Shown: positions 34,591-44,315 of the stretch, piece after piece
Position numbering within the stretch: the stretch's first letter is position 1
How the letters are laid out: each line of letters starts with the position of its first letter
From: an uncultured Lachnospiraceae bacterium
GTDB lineage: Bacteria; Bacillota; Clostridia; Lachnospirales; Lachnospiraceae
Direction: 5' to 3'
Assembly: GCA_910578335.1 (NCBI GenBank)
Contig: CAJTPU010000015.1
Location: forward strand, 7,414-71,413
Length of the DNA stretch: 64,000 nt
The notes under the pieces: model-generated
What the model was told of the DNA's origin: nothing
The model's database searches: none
The model's input: the letters and a program-made list of their open reading frames with translations, nothing else
Program-made: the position numbers and the translations under genes

Positions 34591-35127
34591 TTATGTCTCT
34601 GCTGCAGGGATACCGCAGGTTTTGCAAAAAATATCCGTAATATCCTCTATACTCTCCTTCGCACCGTTCTGTATCCAGATAATCGCCGTGTTAAACAGCG
34701 CGCCCATGTACATATACAGCTTATAGCGCTCGATGGAGCTGCTTGGCATGGTACCGGCAACCTCCTCATGAAACTGGTTCAGCTTTTCCAGCAAAATGGA
34801 GCCATAGCCGAAGAGATACAAATCCACCAGAAAATTTCCATACTTTTTAAAATAGGCAAAACTGCTGTACACATTCTGATAGGTGTAGTAATTGTCCTCA
34901 TTACAGTCTATGGCGCGGCGGAACTGTTCTAACACGTCCTCGATTAACGTCAGCAGCACGCTTTCCTTGGAATCATAATTGCGGTAAAAGGAAGCCCTCG
35001 CCACCTGCGCGGAACGAATGATTTCCGTAATCGAAATATCCGCAAAGCTCTTTTCATGCATCAGTTTTAACAAAGCCTCCGTAATACTCTTTTTAACACG
35101 AATATTTTCTTCCTTCCGCCTGTCCAT
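34591..35127 (-). CDS. TetR-family regulator
   Basis: About 178 residues. The N-terminal helix-turn-helix is clear (SFADISITEIIRSAQVARASFYRNYDSKESVL), followed by an all-helical ligand domain of the type found in DhaS-like TetR proteins. The ATG at 35127 is preferred, with AAAGGAA upstream; the preceding in-frame GTG has no better site. It is divergent from a degV gene, and the 254-bp gap holds three copies of TGTATCAT/ATGATACA that could be its operators. Confidence 0.88.
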   Translation of the reverse strand: MDRRKEENIRVKKSITEALLKLMHEKSFADISITEIIRSAQVARASFYRNYDSKESVLLTLIEDVLEQFRRAIDCNEDNYYTYQNVYSSFAYFKKYGNFLVDLYLFGYGSILLEKLNQFHEEVAGTMPSSSIERYKLYMYMGALFNTAIIWIQNGAKESIEDITDIFCKTCGIPAAET

Positions 35128-35163
35128 CACGCTTTCCTTTCTGCCGCTTCAAATTCATGCAAA

Positions 35164-35270
35164 TTGTATCATATTTCTGTCACTTCCTCAATGAACTTAA
35201 GCGACATGATACAAAACAATCTCTTTTGTCTCATATACATATCTTGCCAGCTTTTTCTCAATATGATACA
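35164..35270. promoter_or_regulatory. Three TGTATCAT boxes in the TetR-degV gap
   Basis: TTGTATCAT begins at 35164, ATGATACAA at 35206 and ATGATACA at 35263. The first two are oriented as an inverted pair about 42 bp apart; the third repeats the second. They are candidate operators for the TetR protein. Confidence 0.45.
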
Positions 35271-35381
35271 GTTGTTTCACATTGTTTTTACAACATTACC
35301 GGACATACCCTTTGCTTATTGGAAAACAGCAGCAGAAAAACAGCATCGGTCAGAAGAGCTGATTGGGGAAGGAACATTTTT

Positions 35382-36251
35382 ATGAAAACAGCAATTGTAA
35401 CAGATACCAACAGTGGCATCACTGTGGAAGCCGGAAAAAAACTTGGCATTTATGTTCTGCCAATGCCCGTTATCATAGAGGAAGCCTGCTATCTGGAAGG
35501 GGAAGATATCACCAACGCCGAATTGTACAGGGCAATGAAAGACCACAGGGAAGTTTCCTCCTCCCAGCCCTCGCCCGGCAGTATCTTAAGCCTTTGGGAT
35601 GCCGTTTTCAAAGACGGTTTTGAGAACATTGTCTATATCCCCATGTCGAGCAGCTTAAGCGGCTCTTGTGAGAACGCCATGCAGCTTTCGGCAGATTACC
35701 GGGAAAAGGTATTTGTGGTGGACAATCACCGGATTTCCGTCACCCTGATGGAATCGGTTTATGACGCCAAAAAACTTGCAGACAGCGGATACTCCGCCAA
35801 AGAAATCAAGGCAAAGCTGGAGCATTCTGCCTACGACGCCAGCATCTACCTTTCCGTCAATTCTCTGGAATACTTAAAAAAGAGCGGACGTATCACGGCT
35901 TCCGCAGCCGCTCTTGCGGGAATTTTAAACATCAAGCCCGTGCTGACGATTCAGGGAGATAAACTGGATTTGTTTGCAAAGGTGAGAGGAATCAAACAGA
36001 GCGAAAGAAAAATGATAGAAGCCTTAAAGCAGGATATTGCCACCCGTTTTGCCGGCATACCGGTCACACGGCTTCGGATTGCAACTGCCGGCACCTTTGA
36101 AACAGAAGAGGAAGCAGAGGCATGGCGCGGACTGGTACAGTCCGAATTTCCTCATGCCTCTGTCTATTATACGCCTCTCTCCTGCAGCATCGCCTGCCAC
36201 GTAGGTGTGGGCGCCTTGGGAATCGGCGTCTCTATTCTGCTCGCGCAGTAA
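35382..36251 (+). CDS. DegV family fatty-acid-binding protein
   Basis: A 289-residue DegV/FakB-type protein starting MKTAIVTDTNSGIT, with GGGGAAGGA about 8 nt upstream. DegV proteins bind a fatty acid for phosphorylation by FakA; characteristic segments are SSSQPSPGSI, PMSSSLSGSCENA and SGRITASAAALAGIL. The frame is open far upstream to 35157 but that part has no ribosome site and would be unusual. The 3' end overlaps the convergent clpB gene by 20 bp. Confidence 0.92.
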   Translation: MKTAIVTDTNSGITVEAGKKLGIYVLPMPVIIEEACYLEGEDITNAELYRAMKDHREVSSSQPSPGSILSLWDAVFKDGFENIVYIPMSSSLSGSCENAMQLSADYREKVFVVDNHRISVTLMESVYDAKKLADSGYSAKEIKAKLEHSAYDASIYLSVNSLEYLKKSGRITASAAALAGILNIKPVLTIQGDKLDLFAKVRGIKQSERKMIEALKQDIATRFAGIPVTRLRIATAGTFETEEEAEAWRGLVQSEFPHASVYYTPLSCSIACHVGVGALGIGVSILLAQ

Positions 36252-38814
36252 GGGCACCGTCCGTAAGCTCTATCCGTATCGTATCGCCTTCCCCTACCTC
36301 TCCGGCAAGAATCAGCTTGGCGGAGAGTGTTTCTACATATTTCTGAATATAACGCTTCAACGGTCTTGCGCCATAGACAGGGTCGTAAGCGTTGTCCACG
36401 ATGAACTGCTTTGCCGCATCGCTAAGCGCCACATGCAGCTCCCTGTCGGAAAGCCTTCTGTTCAAATCCGCCATAATCAGATTGACAATGCCGCCGATAT
36501 TGTCCTTGGTCAGCGGTTTAAAAAGTATGGTCTCGTCAAGGCGGTTTAAAAATTCCGGTCTGAAGTGGCTGCGCAGCTCTTCCATTACCCGCTTTTCAGC
36601 CTGCGGCAGGATACTGCCATCCTCACTGATGCCGTCAAGCAGATACTGCGCGCCGATATTGGAGGTCATAATCAGAATCGTATTCTTAAAATCTACGGTG
36701 CGTCCCTGTGAGTCCGTTATCCGCCCGTCGTCCAGCACCTGTAAAAGCACATTAAACACATCGGGATGCGCCTTTTCAATCTCGTCGAACAGCACCACGG
36801 AGTAGGGCTTTCTTCTGACTGCTTCGGTCAACTGCCCGCCCTCCTCATAGCCCACATATCCGGGAGGCGCTCCAATCAGGCGGGATACGGCATATTTCTC
36901 CATGTATTCGCTCATATCAATGCGCACCATGTTGTTTTCATCGTCAAACAGCGCTCTGGCAAGGGATTTGGCAAGCTCCGTCTTCCCCACGCCCGTAGGA
37001 CCCAAAAACAGGAAAGAGCCAATCGGCTTGGAGGGGTCCTTGATTCCGGCTTTGGAACGGATAATTGCCTCCGACACCTTTGTCACACCTTCGTCCTGTC
37101 CCACAACACTTCTGTGCAGCTCTGCATCCAAATGCAGCGTTTTGTTGCGCTCGCTCTCCGTCAGCTTTGTCACAGGTATCCCCGTCCAGCGCGACACGAT
37201 GCGGGCGATTTCCTCCTCCGATACGCTCTCATGCACAAGGGAAAGCTCTGTGCTTCTTATTTGCTCTTCTTCCATTTCAAGCTGTTTTTTCAGCGCCGGC
37301 AGCTTCCCGTAGGAAAGCTCAGCCGCCTTCTCCAGATTGCCCTCGCGCTGTGCAATCTGAATCTGCCCGCTTATCGCCTCTATTTCCTCGCGCAGCTTGG
37401 AAAGCTTATCCACGGAAGCCTTTTCATTGTCCCACTGTGCCTTTTTCCCTGCAAATTCCTCCTTCAGCTCCGCCAGCTCCTTCTGCAATGTTCCCAGGCG
37501 GTCTTGACTAAGGCGGTCATCTTCCTTTTTCAGCGCCGCTTCCTCTATCTCAAGCTGCATAATCTTCCGCTGCAGCTCATCCAGCTCCGTGGGCATGGAG
37601 TCTAACTCCGTCTTAATCAGGGCGCACGCCTCGTCTACCAAATCAATCGCCTTGTCCGGCAGAAAACGGTCCGTAATATAGCGGTTGGATAAAACGGCGG
37701 CGCTTACAAGGGCATTGTCCATAATCTTTACCCCATGGTAAACCTCGTACCGCTCTTTTAAACCTCTTAAGATGGAAACCGTATCCTCCACCGTGGGCTC
37801 CTCCACCATAACAGGCTGAAAACGCCGCTCCAATGCCGCATCCTTCTCGATGTACTGGCGGTACTCATCCAGCGTGGTGGCACCGATACAGTGCAGCTCG
37901 CCCCTCGCCAGCATGGGCTTTAACATATTGCCGGCGTCAAGGGCGCCGTCCGTCTTGCCTGCGCCTACAATGGTGTGCAGCTCGTCGATAAAGAGGATAA
38001 TCTGCCCGTCGCTCTTTTTCACGTCCTCCAACACCGCCTTTAAGCGCTCTTCAAACTCGCCCCGGTACTTGGCGCCTGCAACCAGCGCCCCCATATCCAG
38101 TGCAAAAATCTTTTTATCCTTGAGCCCCTGCGGCACATCGCCGCGCACGATACGCTGCGCCAGTCCTTCCACCACCGCCGTCTTGCCGACGCCCGGCTCG
38201 CCGATAAGCACCGGATTGTTCTTGGTCTTGCGGGAAAGGATGCGGATAATATTGCGGATTTCGCCGTCGCGCCCAATCACGGGGTCCAGCTTCTGCTCCC
38301 TTGCCTTCTCCACAAGCTCCTGCCCGTATTTCGCCAGCGTATCGTAGGTCGCCTCGGGGTTGTCGCTGGTGACTCTCTGGTTGCCCCTCACGGTGGAAAG
38401 CGCCTGCAGGAAGCGCTCCCTGGTGATGCCGTACTCCCTGAAAATCTCCTTGAGCGCTTTATTCGGGTTCTGCAGCATGGAAAGGAAAAGATGCTCCACA
38501 GAGACATACTCATCCCCAAGACGCTTTGCCTCATCCTCGGCGGATAAAAGCGCCTTGTTCAAATCCGCGCCCACATGCAGCTCGCCGCCCTGCACCTTGA
38601 CGCGTTTTTGAAGCGCCTCCTCCACACGCCCTAAAAAGTGCTCCTTATTTATTTCCATTTTCTCAATCAGCTTTAAAATCAGGCTGTCCTCTATGGTTAA
38701 AAGGCTATAAAGCAAATGCTCCTGCTCTATTTCCTGATTTCCGTATTCATAAGCCAGCTTCTGACAGCCCTCCACGGCTTCCATGGACTTTTGTGTGAAT
38801 TTTGAAATATTCAT
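36232..38814 (-). CDS. clpB: ClpB ATP-dependent disaggregase
   Basis: An 860-residue Hsp100 chaperone. Order of domains: N-terminal Clp repeat (to about 145), first AAA+ module with Walker A GEPGVGKTAV, a long coiled-coil middle domain (about 400-520, Glu/Lys-rich) and second AAA+ module with Walker A GPTGVGKTEL and arginine-finger region. The middle domain distinguishes it from ClpA and ClpC. It resolubilises aggregated proteins with DnaK. No CIRCE or CtsR operator was recognised upstream; a promoter with flanking CTTGTTC/GAACAAG arms is present. Confidence 0.97.
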   Translation of the reverse strand: MNISKFTQKSMEAVEGCQKLAYEYGNQEIEQEHLLYSLLTIEDSLILKLIEKMEINKEHFLGRVEEALQKRVKVQGGELHVGADLNKALLSAEDEAKRLGDEYVSVEHLFLSMLQNPNKALKEIFREYGITRERFLQALSTVRGNQRVTSDNPEATYDTLAKYGQELVEKAREQKLDPVIGRDGEIRNIIRILSRKTKNNPVLIGEPGVGKTAVVEGLAQRIVRGDVPQGLKDKKIFALDMGALVAGAKYRGEFEERLKAVLEDVKKSDGQIILFIDELHTIVGAGKTDGALDAGNMLKPMLARGELHCIGATTLDEYRQYIEKDAALERRFQPVMVEEPTVEDTVSILRGLKERYEVYHGVKIMDNALVSAAVLSNRYITDRFLPDKAIDLVDEACALIKTELDSMPTELDELQRKIMQLEIEEAALKKEDDRLSQDRLGTLQKELAELKEEFAGKKAQWDNEKASVDKLSKLREEIEAISGQIQIAQREGNLEKAAELSYGKLPALKKQLEMEEEQIRSTELSLVHESVSEEEIARIVSRWTGIPVTKLTESERNKTLHLDAELHRSVVGQDEGVTKVSEAIIRSKAGIKDPSKPIGSFLFLGPTGVGKTELAKSLARALFDDENNMVRIDMSEYMEKYAVSRLIGAPPGYVGYEEGGQLTEAVRRKPYSVVLFDEIEKAHPDVFNVLLQVLDDGRITDSQGRTVDFKNTILIMTSNIGAQYLLDGISEDGSILPQAEKRVMEELRSHFRPEFLNRLDETILFKPLTKDNIGGIVNLIMADLNRRLSDRELHVALSDAAKQFIVDNAYDPVYGARPLKRYIQKYVETLSAKLILAGEVGEGDTIRIELTDGALTARAE

Positions 38815-38846
38815 GTCAACAGCCTCCTTTATCTTGTTCTATTGTT

Positions 38847-38874
38847 ACTATAACACAAGGAACAAGAAATGCAA
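38847..38874 (-). promoter_or_regulatory. clpB promoter with flanking inverted repeat
   Basis: On the minus strand TTGCAT, 16 nt, TATAGT, about 33 bp before the start. CTTGTTC (38833-38839) and GAACAAG (38860-38866) bracket the -10 and could be an operator; no known heat-shock box is seen. Confidence 0.55.
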
Positions 38875-38947
38875 CAGAAAAATTATAAACATTTTCTAAA
38901 ACTTTCTTCTATATATTATAGTAATCCGCAAAATTTTGAGGTTATAC

Positions 38948-40270
38948 ATGGCTGCTTCCCTTTTTGCCTTTTTAGAAAAAATAAATGCTTTTTTATGGAA
39001 CGGACCCATCATCCTGCTCCTCGCCGCCACGCATCTCTTTTTTACCTTCCGGCTGTTTCCCCAGCGGCTTACTTTCCGTGCCATCCGCGCCTCGGTTTCT
39101 CCCCAAAAGGAAAAAGGGGAAAAGGGCATGGGCGGCTTTGCCACACTTGCCACCACACTGGCGGCAACCCTTGGCACCGGCAATATCGTAGGCATTTCCA
39201 CCGCCATCGCCTTGGGCGGTCCCGGCGCCCTGTTCTGGTGCTTTCTGACAGGACTTTTCGGCATGGCTACCGCCTACGCGGAGTGTTACTTAAGCTGCCT
39301 GTACCGGAAAAAAACGCCTGACGGCGCCGTGGCAGGCGGACCCATGTATGTGCTGGAAAAGGGGCTGAAAAGCAAGCTGCTCGGCAAATTTTATGCCTTC
39401 TGCATCGTATGCGCCGCCATCGGTGCAGGCTGTACGACACAGTCCTCCGCCATTGCAGACGCCGCCTATTCCACATGGCATCTCTCCCCGCACATTATCG
39501 GCATGGCTGCCGCCGTACTGACCGGTATGGTTATTCTCGGAGGCGCCGGCAGCATCGGCAATTTCTGCACCCGCATGGTGCCGCCCCTAAGCTTTCTCTA
39601 CATGGGCGCCTGCTTCTATCTTTTATGGATGAACCGCGCTTTCCTTGCGCCCTCTCTTTCTTTGATTCTTTCTTCTGCTTTCACCGGACGCGCCGCCGCC
39701 GGTGGTTTCGTGGGCAGTACCTTTTTGGCGGCAGCTCGTTTCGGCATCGCGAGAGGGCTGTTTACCAACGAGGCGGGCATCGGCACCGCCGCCATCGCCG
39801 CCGGCTCTTCAAACGATTCAAATCCCACCAGACAGGCGCTCATCTCCATGACCGCCGTCTTCTGGGATACCATCGTCATGTGCACATTGACCGGTTTTAC
39901 CATTGTCAGCAGTATACTGGCGCATCCGGGCAGCACAAAGGGCTACACTGACGCAGGGCTTACAAGCGCCGCCTTCGCCTTTCTTCCCTTTGGCGGCAAT
40001 GTGTTCCTGACCCTCGCCCTGATTGCCTTTGCCCTCGCCACGCTGGTAGGCTGGTGCTACTTAGGCGAAAAAGGAGCGGCTTACCTGTTTGGGGAATCAG
40101 GCATCCGCTCCTACCAGCTTGTCTATATCGTTATGATTTACATAGGCGCCATCATTCCCATGCAGCTTGTGTGGAGCTTTACGGATTTTATCAATGCCGT
40201 TATGGTGCTGCCAAATGTCCTCTGCCTCTTCGTCCTGTTTCGAAAAGTGGGAAGACCCAAAAAAGTGTAA
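38948..40270 (+). CDS. Sodium:amino acid symporter, AGCS family
   Basis: A 440-residue protein with about ten to eleven predicted helices. The AGCS signatures are present: GGFATLATTLAATLGTGNIV, AVAGGPMYVLEKGL and FGIARGLFTNEAGIGTAAIA. The family imports alanine or glycine with sodium ions. The ATG at 38948 has GAGG 6 nt upstream; an upstream in-frame TTG at 38936 is less likely. It is convergent with the LacI gene, 47 bp apart. Confidence 0.93.
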   Translation: MAASLFAFLEKINAFLWNGPIILLLAATHLFFTFRLFPQRLTFRAIRASVSPQKEKGEKGMGGFATLATTLAATLGTGNIVGISTAIALGGPGALFWCFLTGLFGMATAYAECYLSCLYRKKTPDGAVAGGPMYVLEKGLKSKLLGKFYAFCIVCAAIGAGCTTQSSAIADAAYSTWHLSPHIIGMAAAVLTGMVILGGAGSIGNFCTRMVPPLSFLYMGACFYLLWMNRAFLAPSLSLILSSAFTGRAAAGGFVGSTFLAAARFGIARGLFTNEAGIGTAAIAAGSSNDSNPTRQALISMTAVFWDTIVMCTLTGFTIVSSILAHPGSTKGYTDAGLTSAAFAFLPFGGNVFLTLALIAFALATLVGWCYLGEKGAAYLFGESGIRSYQLVYIVMIYIGAIIPMQLVWSFTDFINAVMVLPNVLCLFVLFRKVGRPKKV

Positions 40271-40317
40271 ACGCCCGCGCACGCCAAATCCGATATACCG
40301 CCCCATTTTACCCCCGC

Positions 40318-41310
40318 TTACGCGGAGCCCCTCTCCACCAGATGACAGGCAAGGCATACCTCGGCGCCCTCGTTTTCTCCGCGGAGCATTTGCAAAAGGC
40401 ACCGCACCGCCACCGCGCCCTGCTCTTCAAAATTGGTGCGTATGGTCGTCAGCGCCGGCGTAAGATAACGCCCCAGCTCGATATCGTCACAGCCCATCAC
40501 CCTGACATCCCAAGGCACCCTGATACCTGCCTGCGCAAACGCCTCCATGCCGCCGATGGCACTCAAATCATTGGCGGCAAACACTGCCTGCGGCAGCGGC
40601 GCGCCCTCTGATTTTGCTTTTTTTAAAAAAGCGCTCACAGACCTGTATGCCATATCACGGGCAAAACCGCCCTGCCAGATATATTCCTTGCTTATCTCGA
40701 TGCCCTCTTTAGAAAGCGCGGCAAGAAAACCGCTTCGCCGCTCCCTGCCATCGTAGTTATCCACTCCCTCTATCAGCCCCAGCCGCGAAAAGCCCTTTTC
40801 CAAAAAATATGCTGCCGCCATTCTTCCGGCCTGATAAGAGTCGAAAAATACGCCTGCCTGAAGCCTGCCCTTGATTTCCCTGTTCAAATACACCACGGGA
40901 AGACCCGCTTCGCTCAGCTCCTCCATTTGCTTTGCGGTCAGAACATCCCCTGCAATCACGGCACCGTCAACCCTGTGTCCCAGCAGATTTGCCATAACGG
41001 TCCTGCTCTGCGAGGTCACAAAAACCTGCAGCTCATACGCCTCCTTCGCACACCATTTTGCCATAGCATCCGTCAAGGCTCCCATATAGGGACCGCCCAT
41101 GTATCCCACGAACAGCCCGATTACCTTTGTCGCCTGCGCCTTTAAGTTTCTTCCATTGACATTTGGCACATAGTGCAGCCGCTCTGCCACCTCCAGAATA
41201 TGCGCCTTGGTATCCGGGTGCAGTACATTCACACCGTTTAATGCATTGGAGACCGTGGATATCGAAACCCCTGCCTCCCGCGCTACATCCTTAATCGTTA
41301 CCTTCCCCAT
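40318..41310 (-). CDS. LacI-family regulator, linked to GH3
   Basis: About 330 residues: LacI helix-turn-helix at the N-terminus (VTIKDVAREAGVSISTVSNALNG) and an effector domain (KVIGLFVGYMGGPYMGALTD; AVFAANDLSAIGGMEA; MGCDDIELGRYLTPALTTI). Three in-frame ATGs occur; the last (41310) has GGGGA 5 nt upstream. It is downstream of the GH3 gene on the same strand with a 10-bp-stem hairpin between them. A perfect palindromic operator with central CG lies at the GH3 promoter, so it most likely represses the pair in the absence of a beta-glucoside. Confidence 0.9.
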   Translation of the reverse strand: MGKVTIKDVAREAGVSISTVSNALNGVNVLHPDTKAHILEVAERLHYVPNVNGRNLKAQATKVIGLFVGYMGGPYMGALTDAMAKWCAKEAYELQVFVTSQSRTVMANLLGHRVDGAVIAGDVLTAKQMEELSEAGLPVVYLNREIKGRLQAGVFFDSYQAGRMAAAYFLEKGFSRLGLIEGVDNYDGRERRSGFLAALSKEGIEISKEYIWQGGFARDMAYRSVSAFLKKAKSEGAPLPQAVFAANDLSAIGGMEAFAQAGIRVPWDVRVMGCDDIELGRYLTPALTTIRTNFEEQGAVAVRCLLQMLRGENEGAEVCLACHLVERGSA

Positions 41311-41326
41311 TTTCATCCCCATTCCG

Positions 41327-41356
41327 CTTCGCTGCCGTTTCCTTCAGGCAGCGAAG
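41327..41356 (-). promoter_or_regulatory. Intercistronic hairpin between GH3 and LacI genes
   Basis: CTTCGCTGCC and GGCAGCGAAG pair perfectly around 10 nt. There is no T-run on the minus strand, so it may stabilise or attenuate the bicistronic mRNA rather than end it. Confidence 0.55.
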
Positions 41357-41376
41357 CCATACTTCCCTCTTCTCTG

Positions 41377-44226
41377 TCATGCTGTAAACTGCACCGACAA
41401 AAGCTGAATGCCGGACTGTATATGCTCCGCCGTCAGCTTATACAGCCCCTTTGGCAGCGCCACCTTGGATATCCGCTGGATATAGTGGTTTCCTCTTGTC
41501 CCGTTCGTCTGTATCATGCCTGCTTCCTCGCCGTTTAAGCAGAGCCTGCACAGCATCTGCGCCCTGTCGCTCTTGTCTGACATAACCGTTACGTTAATGC
41601 TGTAAATACCGTCCTCTTCCGCATACAACAATACCCCTTCTCTTTCGGCGCGTTCTCCCGTAAGGTCTGTCATGCCGGTAAGCACTTCCGCCCTGCGTGA
41701 CGCCCATCCTGCCGGCACATTCTCCTTTGCCGCCACGGTCCGCTCCGCTGACCTGCTTTGCCCTGCCGCCGTTTCCTCCGCAAGCGGCTTTATCTCCACC
41801 GGCGGCTTTACCTTAACCTCCCGCCCTGCCGCGGGCGCCGCCAGTAGAAAACGCAGAATATTCATGGCGCTGCGCTGCAGCTCCGCCTTTGTCAGGCTGC
41901 CTTCCTCCACTGCGCGCAGCAGATTATCGCCCCGCGCATTGATTGCCGCGCCATTGTTGTTTACCACCATATAGACATCATTCTGGGCGCGCACCATGGA
42001 GCGCATATCCGTCTGATTTGCTTCTCCGCCTTCCACAACATCATTCAGACCTGCCCACCAGTCCGTCATCACCAATCCCTTATAGCCCCATTCCTTTCTG
42101 AGAATCGTGGTATTCAGGTCATAATTTGTGGCGTTCTGATATCCGTTCAGCGGATTGTAAGTGGTCATAACCGCCCTGCCGCCGCCCTCCTTCACCGCCA
42201 TTTCAAAGCCTTTTAAATAAATCTCACGAAGCGCCCGCTCCGATACCGCCGCGTCCACCGTATGACGGCGCTTCTCCTGATTGTTGCAGGCAAAATGTTT
42301 CATGGTGCCCGTCACGCCCGCTCTTCCCATACCGCGCTCACACGCTGCCGCAATCGCCCCCGTCACATAAGGGTCCTCGGAAAAGTATTCAAAATTTCTG
42401 CCGTTAAGCGGATGCCGGTGAATATTGATGCCGGGTCCTAACAGCGTATCCACTTCATTGAGACAAAGCTCTTTTCCTTCCAGATAAAACAACTCTTCCA
42501 CCAGCTCCACGTCAAAGCTGCAGGCAAGCAGCGTACCGCCCGGCAGTAGCGTTGCCTTTTCACCCGTATCCATGCGGATGCCCGAAGGTCCATCTGCCGC
42601 ACAGCCTGCCGGCACTCCCCGCGCGGCAAGCTCATCGCTCACGCCGCCAAATGCCGCCGCCGTACCGGAAGTCACCCTTGCATTGCACATGCCCTCGCCC
42701 CGCACAAGCACCGCCAGCTCCTCCACGGAAAGCTGCGCGGTAAACGCCTCCAAAGAAGCCCTGCCGTCGCGGACATCGCCAAAAGAAACTTCCTTTTCCT
42801 CTGCCGCAAGCTCTTCCGGCAGGTTTTCCGCTATCCGTTCTTCCAAATCCACCGTGCGCAAGGGCACCGCCTCATATGCGGGCGCATAGCTGCCGTCCGC
42901 CTGCAGAACAGGCTTTATCCTGCAAAATGCCTTCACCGGAGCCGCCGCTTCCTGCAGCCGCTCTGTCACAAGCAGCTCCTGCGGCGCAAAGAGCACGCCG
43001 CCCTCCGCCCCGCACAGCTCTTTCGTCCTGCGGCAGTCCTCTCCTACGTAAAAACGATACTCGCCTGCCTCCAGTACAAAGCAGGATTTATTGCCCGTCA
43101 CGCCGCCGTCGTCATAGGAAGCAAAGCGTTTGACCGGAATGCGGAAATAAAGTACCTGCGACCCCCCTGCGGCAAGCAGCTTCGTCTTTTCAAAGCCGAC
43201 AAGCACCCGCTTTGCTTTCCCCAGCACGCCCTGCGGCGCCTCCACATAAACCTGCATCACTTCCCTGCCGGCAAAGCCGCCCGTATTTTCCACCCTGACC
43301 GCAAAGCTCACACAGGCTTCTGCCCCGCTTCCCGTCACCTCAGCCGCCTCCGGCTCCCACGAAAAAGTCGTATAGGACAGACCAAAGCCGAAGGGATAGA
43401 GCACCTTCTCCTGACAGAAGGTCTCAAAATAACGGTAGCCCACATAAATATCCTCTTCATAAAAATTTCGGGTATCGCTGCCATAGTTGGCAAAAGCGGG
43501 GTAATCCTTTATGGAGCGGGCTATCGTATCCGTCAGATGCCCTGACGGCGATACCGCCCCCACAAGCACGTCTGCAGCGGCATTGCCGCCCTCCATACCG
43601 CCATGCCATACATAGAGCAGCGCCTTCACGGCGCCATGGCACCACTCCTCGTCCACCCACGACATATCAATGATATTGGAAACGTTAAAGACCACCGCCA
43701 CACGGGAAAAATATTTTGTCACGAGAGATATCATGGAAACTTCTTCCTTCGCCAGTCGAAAGCTTCCCTCCTCGTCCGCATTGTCCCTTTCCTCGCCCGC
43801 CGTTCTTCCCAGCACAATCACCGCCTTATCGGAAGCCTCTGCCGCCTCCTTTACCAACGCCTCACTAAGCGGCATTTCCTCCAGATGCCACGGCTCCGTC
43901 GTCCAGTCCTTATCCCGCTCGCAGACAGGATGGGCGGCTGTCCATGCTTTATAAATTTCCACCAGCTTCTCATTGAGCCGCACATGCGGGTGCTGCGAAA
44001 AACCGTCGATAAGGTTGGTTGTATATTCCACATTTACCAGACCGCCCGAACCGATTCCGCTCTTATAATAGTCGAGCTGTCCCCTGCCAAAGAGTGCCAC
44101 CCTGTCCCTTTCGGTAAGCGGCAGCATACCATCTTCGTTTTTCAATAACACCGCGCCCTCTGCCGCCGCTCTTCTGCAAAAAGGCGCCAGCTCTAAAAGT
44201 GCTCCTTTTCTCTTTTCACGCTGCAT
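41377..44226 (-). CDS. GH3 beta-glucosidase, circularly permuted domain order
   Basis: A 949-residue GH3 enzyme in which the usual second domain comes first. Residues about 10-290 are the alpha/beta sandwich (AEGAVLLKNEDGMLPL; VIVLGRTAGEERD; LYVWHGGMEGGNAAADVL), followed by a fibronectin-III-like domain (FGFGLSYTTFSW; VENTGGFAGREVMQVYV). The catalytic barrel is at the C-terminal side: LLGPGINIHRHPLNGRNFEY, MKHFACNNQE and the nucleophile Asp near 720 in GLVMTDWWAG. A similar inverted order is known in some rumen-bacterial beta-glucosidases. No signal peptide; it should split imported beta-glucosides. GAGGAGG lies upstream of the ATG. A C-terminal extra beta domain of about 110 residues follows a proline-rich linker. 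Confidence 0.92.
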   Translation of the reverse strand: MQREKRKGALLELAPFCRRAAAEGAVLLKNEDGMLPLTERDRVALFGRGQLDYYKSGIGSGGLVNVEYTTNLIDGFSQHPHVRLNEKLVEIYKAWTAAHPVCERDKDWTTEPWHLEEMPLSEALVKEAAEASDKAVIVLGRTAGEERDNADEEGSFRLAKEEVSMISLVTKYFSRVAVVFNVSNIIDMSWVDEEWCHGAVKALLYVWHGGMEGGNAAADVLVGAVSPSGHLTDTIARSIKDYPAFANYGSDTRNFYEEDIYVGYRYFETFCQEKVLYPFGFGLSYTTFSWEPEAAEVTGSGAEACVSFAVRVENTGGFAGREVMQVYVEAPQGVLGKAKRVLVGFEKTKLLAAGGSQVLYFRIPVKRFASYDDGGVTGNKSCFVLEAGEYRFYVGEDCRRTKELCGAEGGVLFAPQELLVTERLQEAAAPVKAFCRIKPVLQADGSYAPAYEAVPLRTVDLEERIAENLPEELAAEEKEVSFGDVRDGRASLEAFTAQLSVEELAVLVRGEGMCNARVTSGTAAAFGGVSDELAARGVPAGCAADGPSGIRMDTGEKATLLPGGTLLACSFDVELVEELFYLEGKELCLNEVDTLLGPGINIHRHPLNGRNFEYFSEDPYVTGAIAAACERGMGRAGVTGTMKHFACNNQEKRRHTVDAAVSERALREIYLKGFEMAVKEGGGRAVMTTYNPLNGYQNATNYDLNTTILRKEWGYKGLVMTDWWAGLNDVVEGGEANQTDMRSMVRAQNDVYMVVNNNGAAINARGDNLLRAVEEGSLTKAELQRSAMNILRFLLAAPAAGREVKVKPPVEIKPLAEETAAGQSRSAERTVAAKENVPAGWASRRAEVLTGMTDLTGERAEREGVLLYAEEDGIYSINVTVMSDKSDRAQMLCRLCLNGEEAGMIQTNGTRGNHYIQRISKVALPKGLYKLTAEHIQSGIQLLSVQFTA

Positions 44227-44290
44227 ACTCTTCCTCCTCCACTTTCCACCTGTTTCCCGTAAAAGTCTTCTACACCGTCTTGATACACTT

Positions 44291-44308
44291 AATAAAAACG
44301 TTTTTATT
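44291..44308. promoter_or_regulatory. LacI-type operator at the GH3 promoter
   Basis: AATAAAAACGTTTTTATT is a perfect 18-bp palindrome with a central CG, lying 7 bp beyond the -10 box, that is over the expected transcription start. CcpA could also bind such a site. Confidence 0.7.
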
Positions 44309-44315
44309 TTTGCCT

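Noticed and set aside
36766..37605. Plus-strand 279-codon frame
   Set aside because: Antisense to the coiled-coil part of clpB; periodic composition of the coding strand keeps it open.
38815..38947. CIRCE or CtsR heat-shock operator before clpB
   Set aside because: Neither TTAGCACTC-N9-GAGTGCTAA nor tandem GGTCAAA heptads are present.
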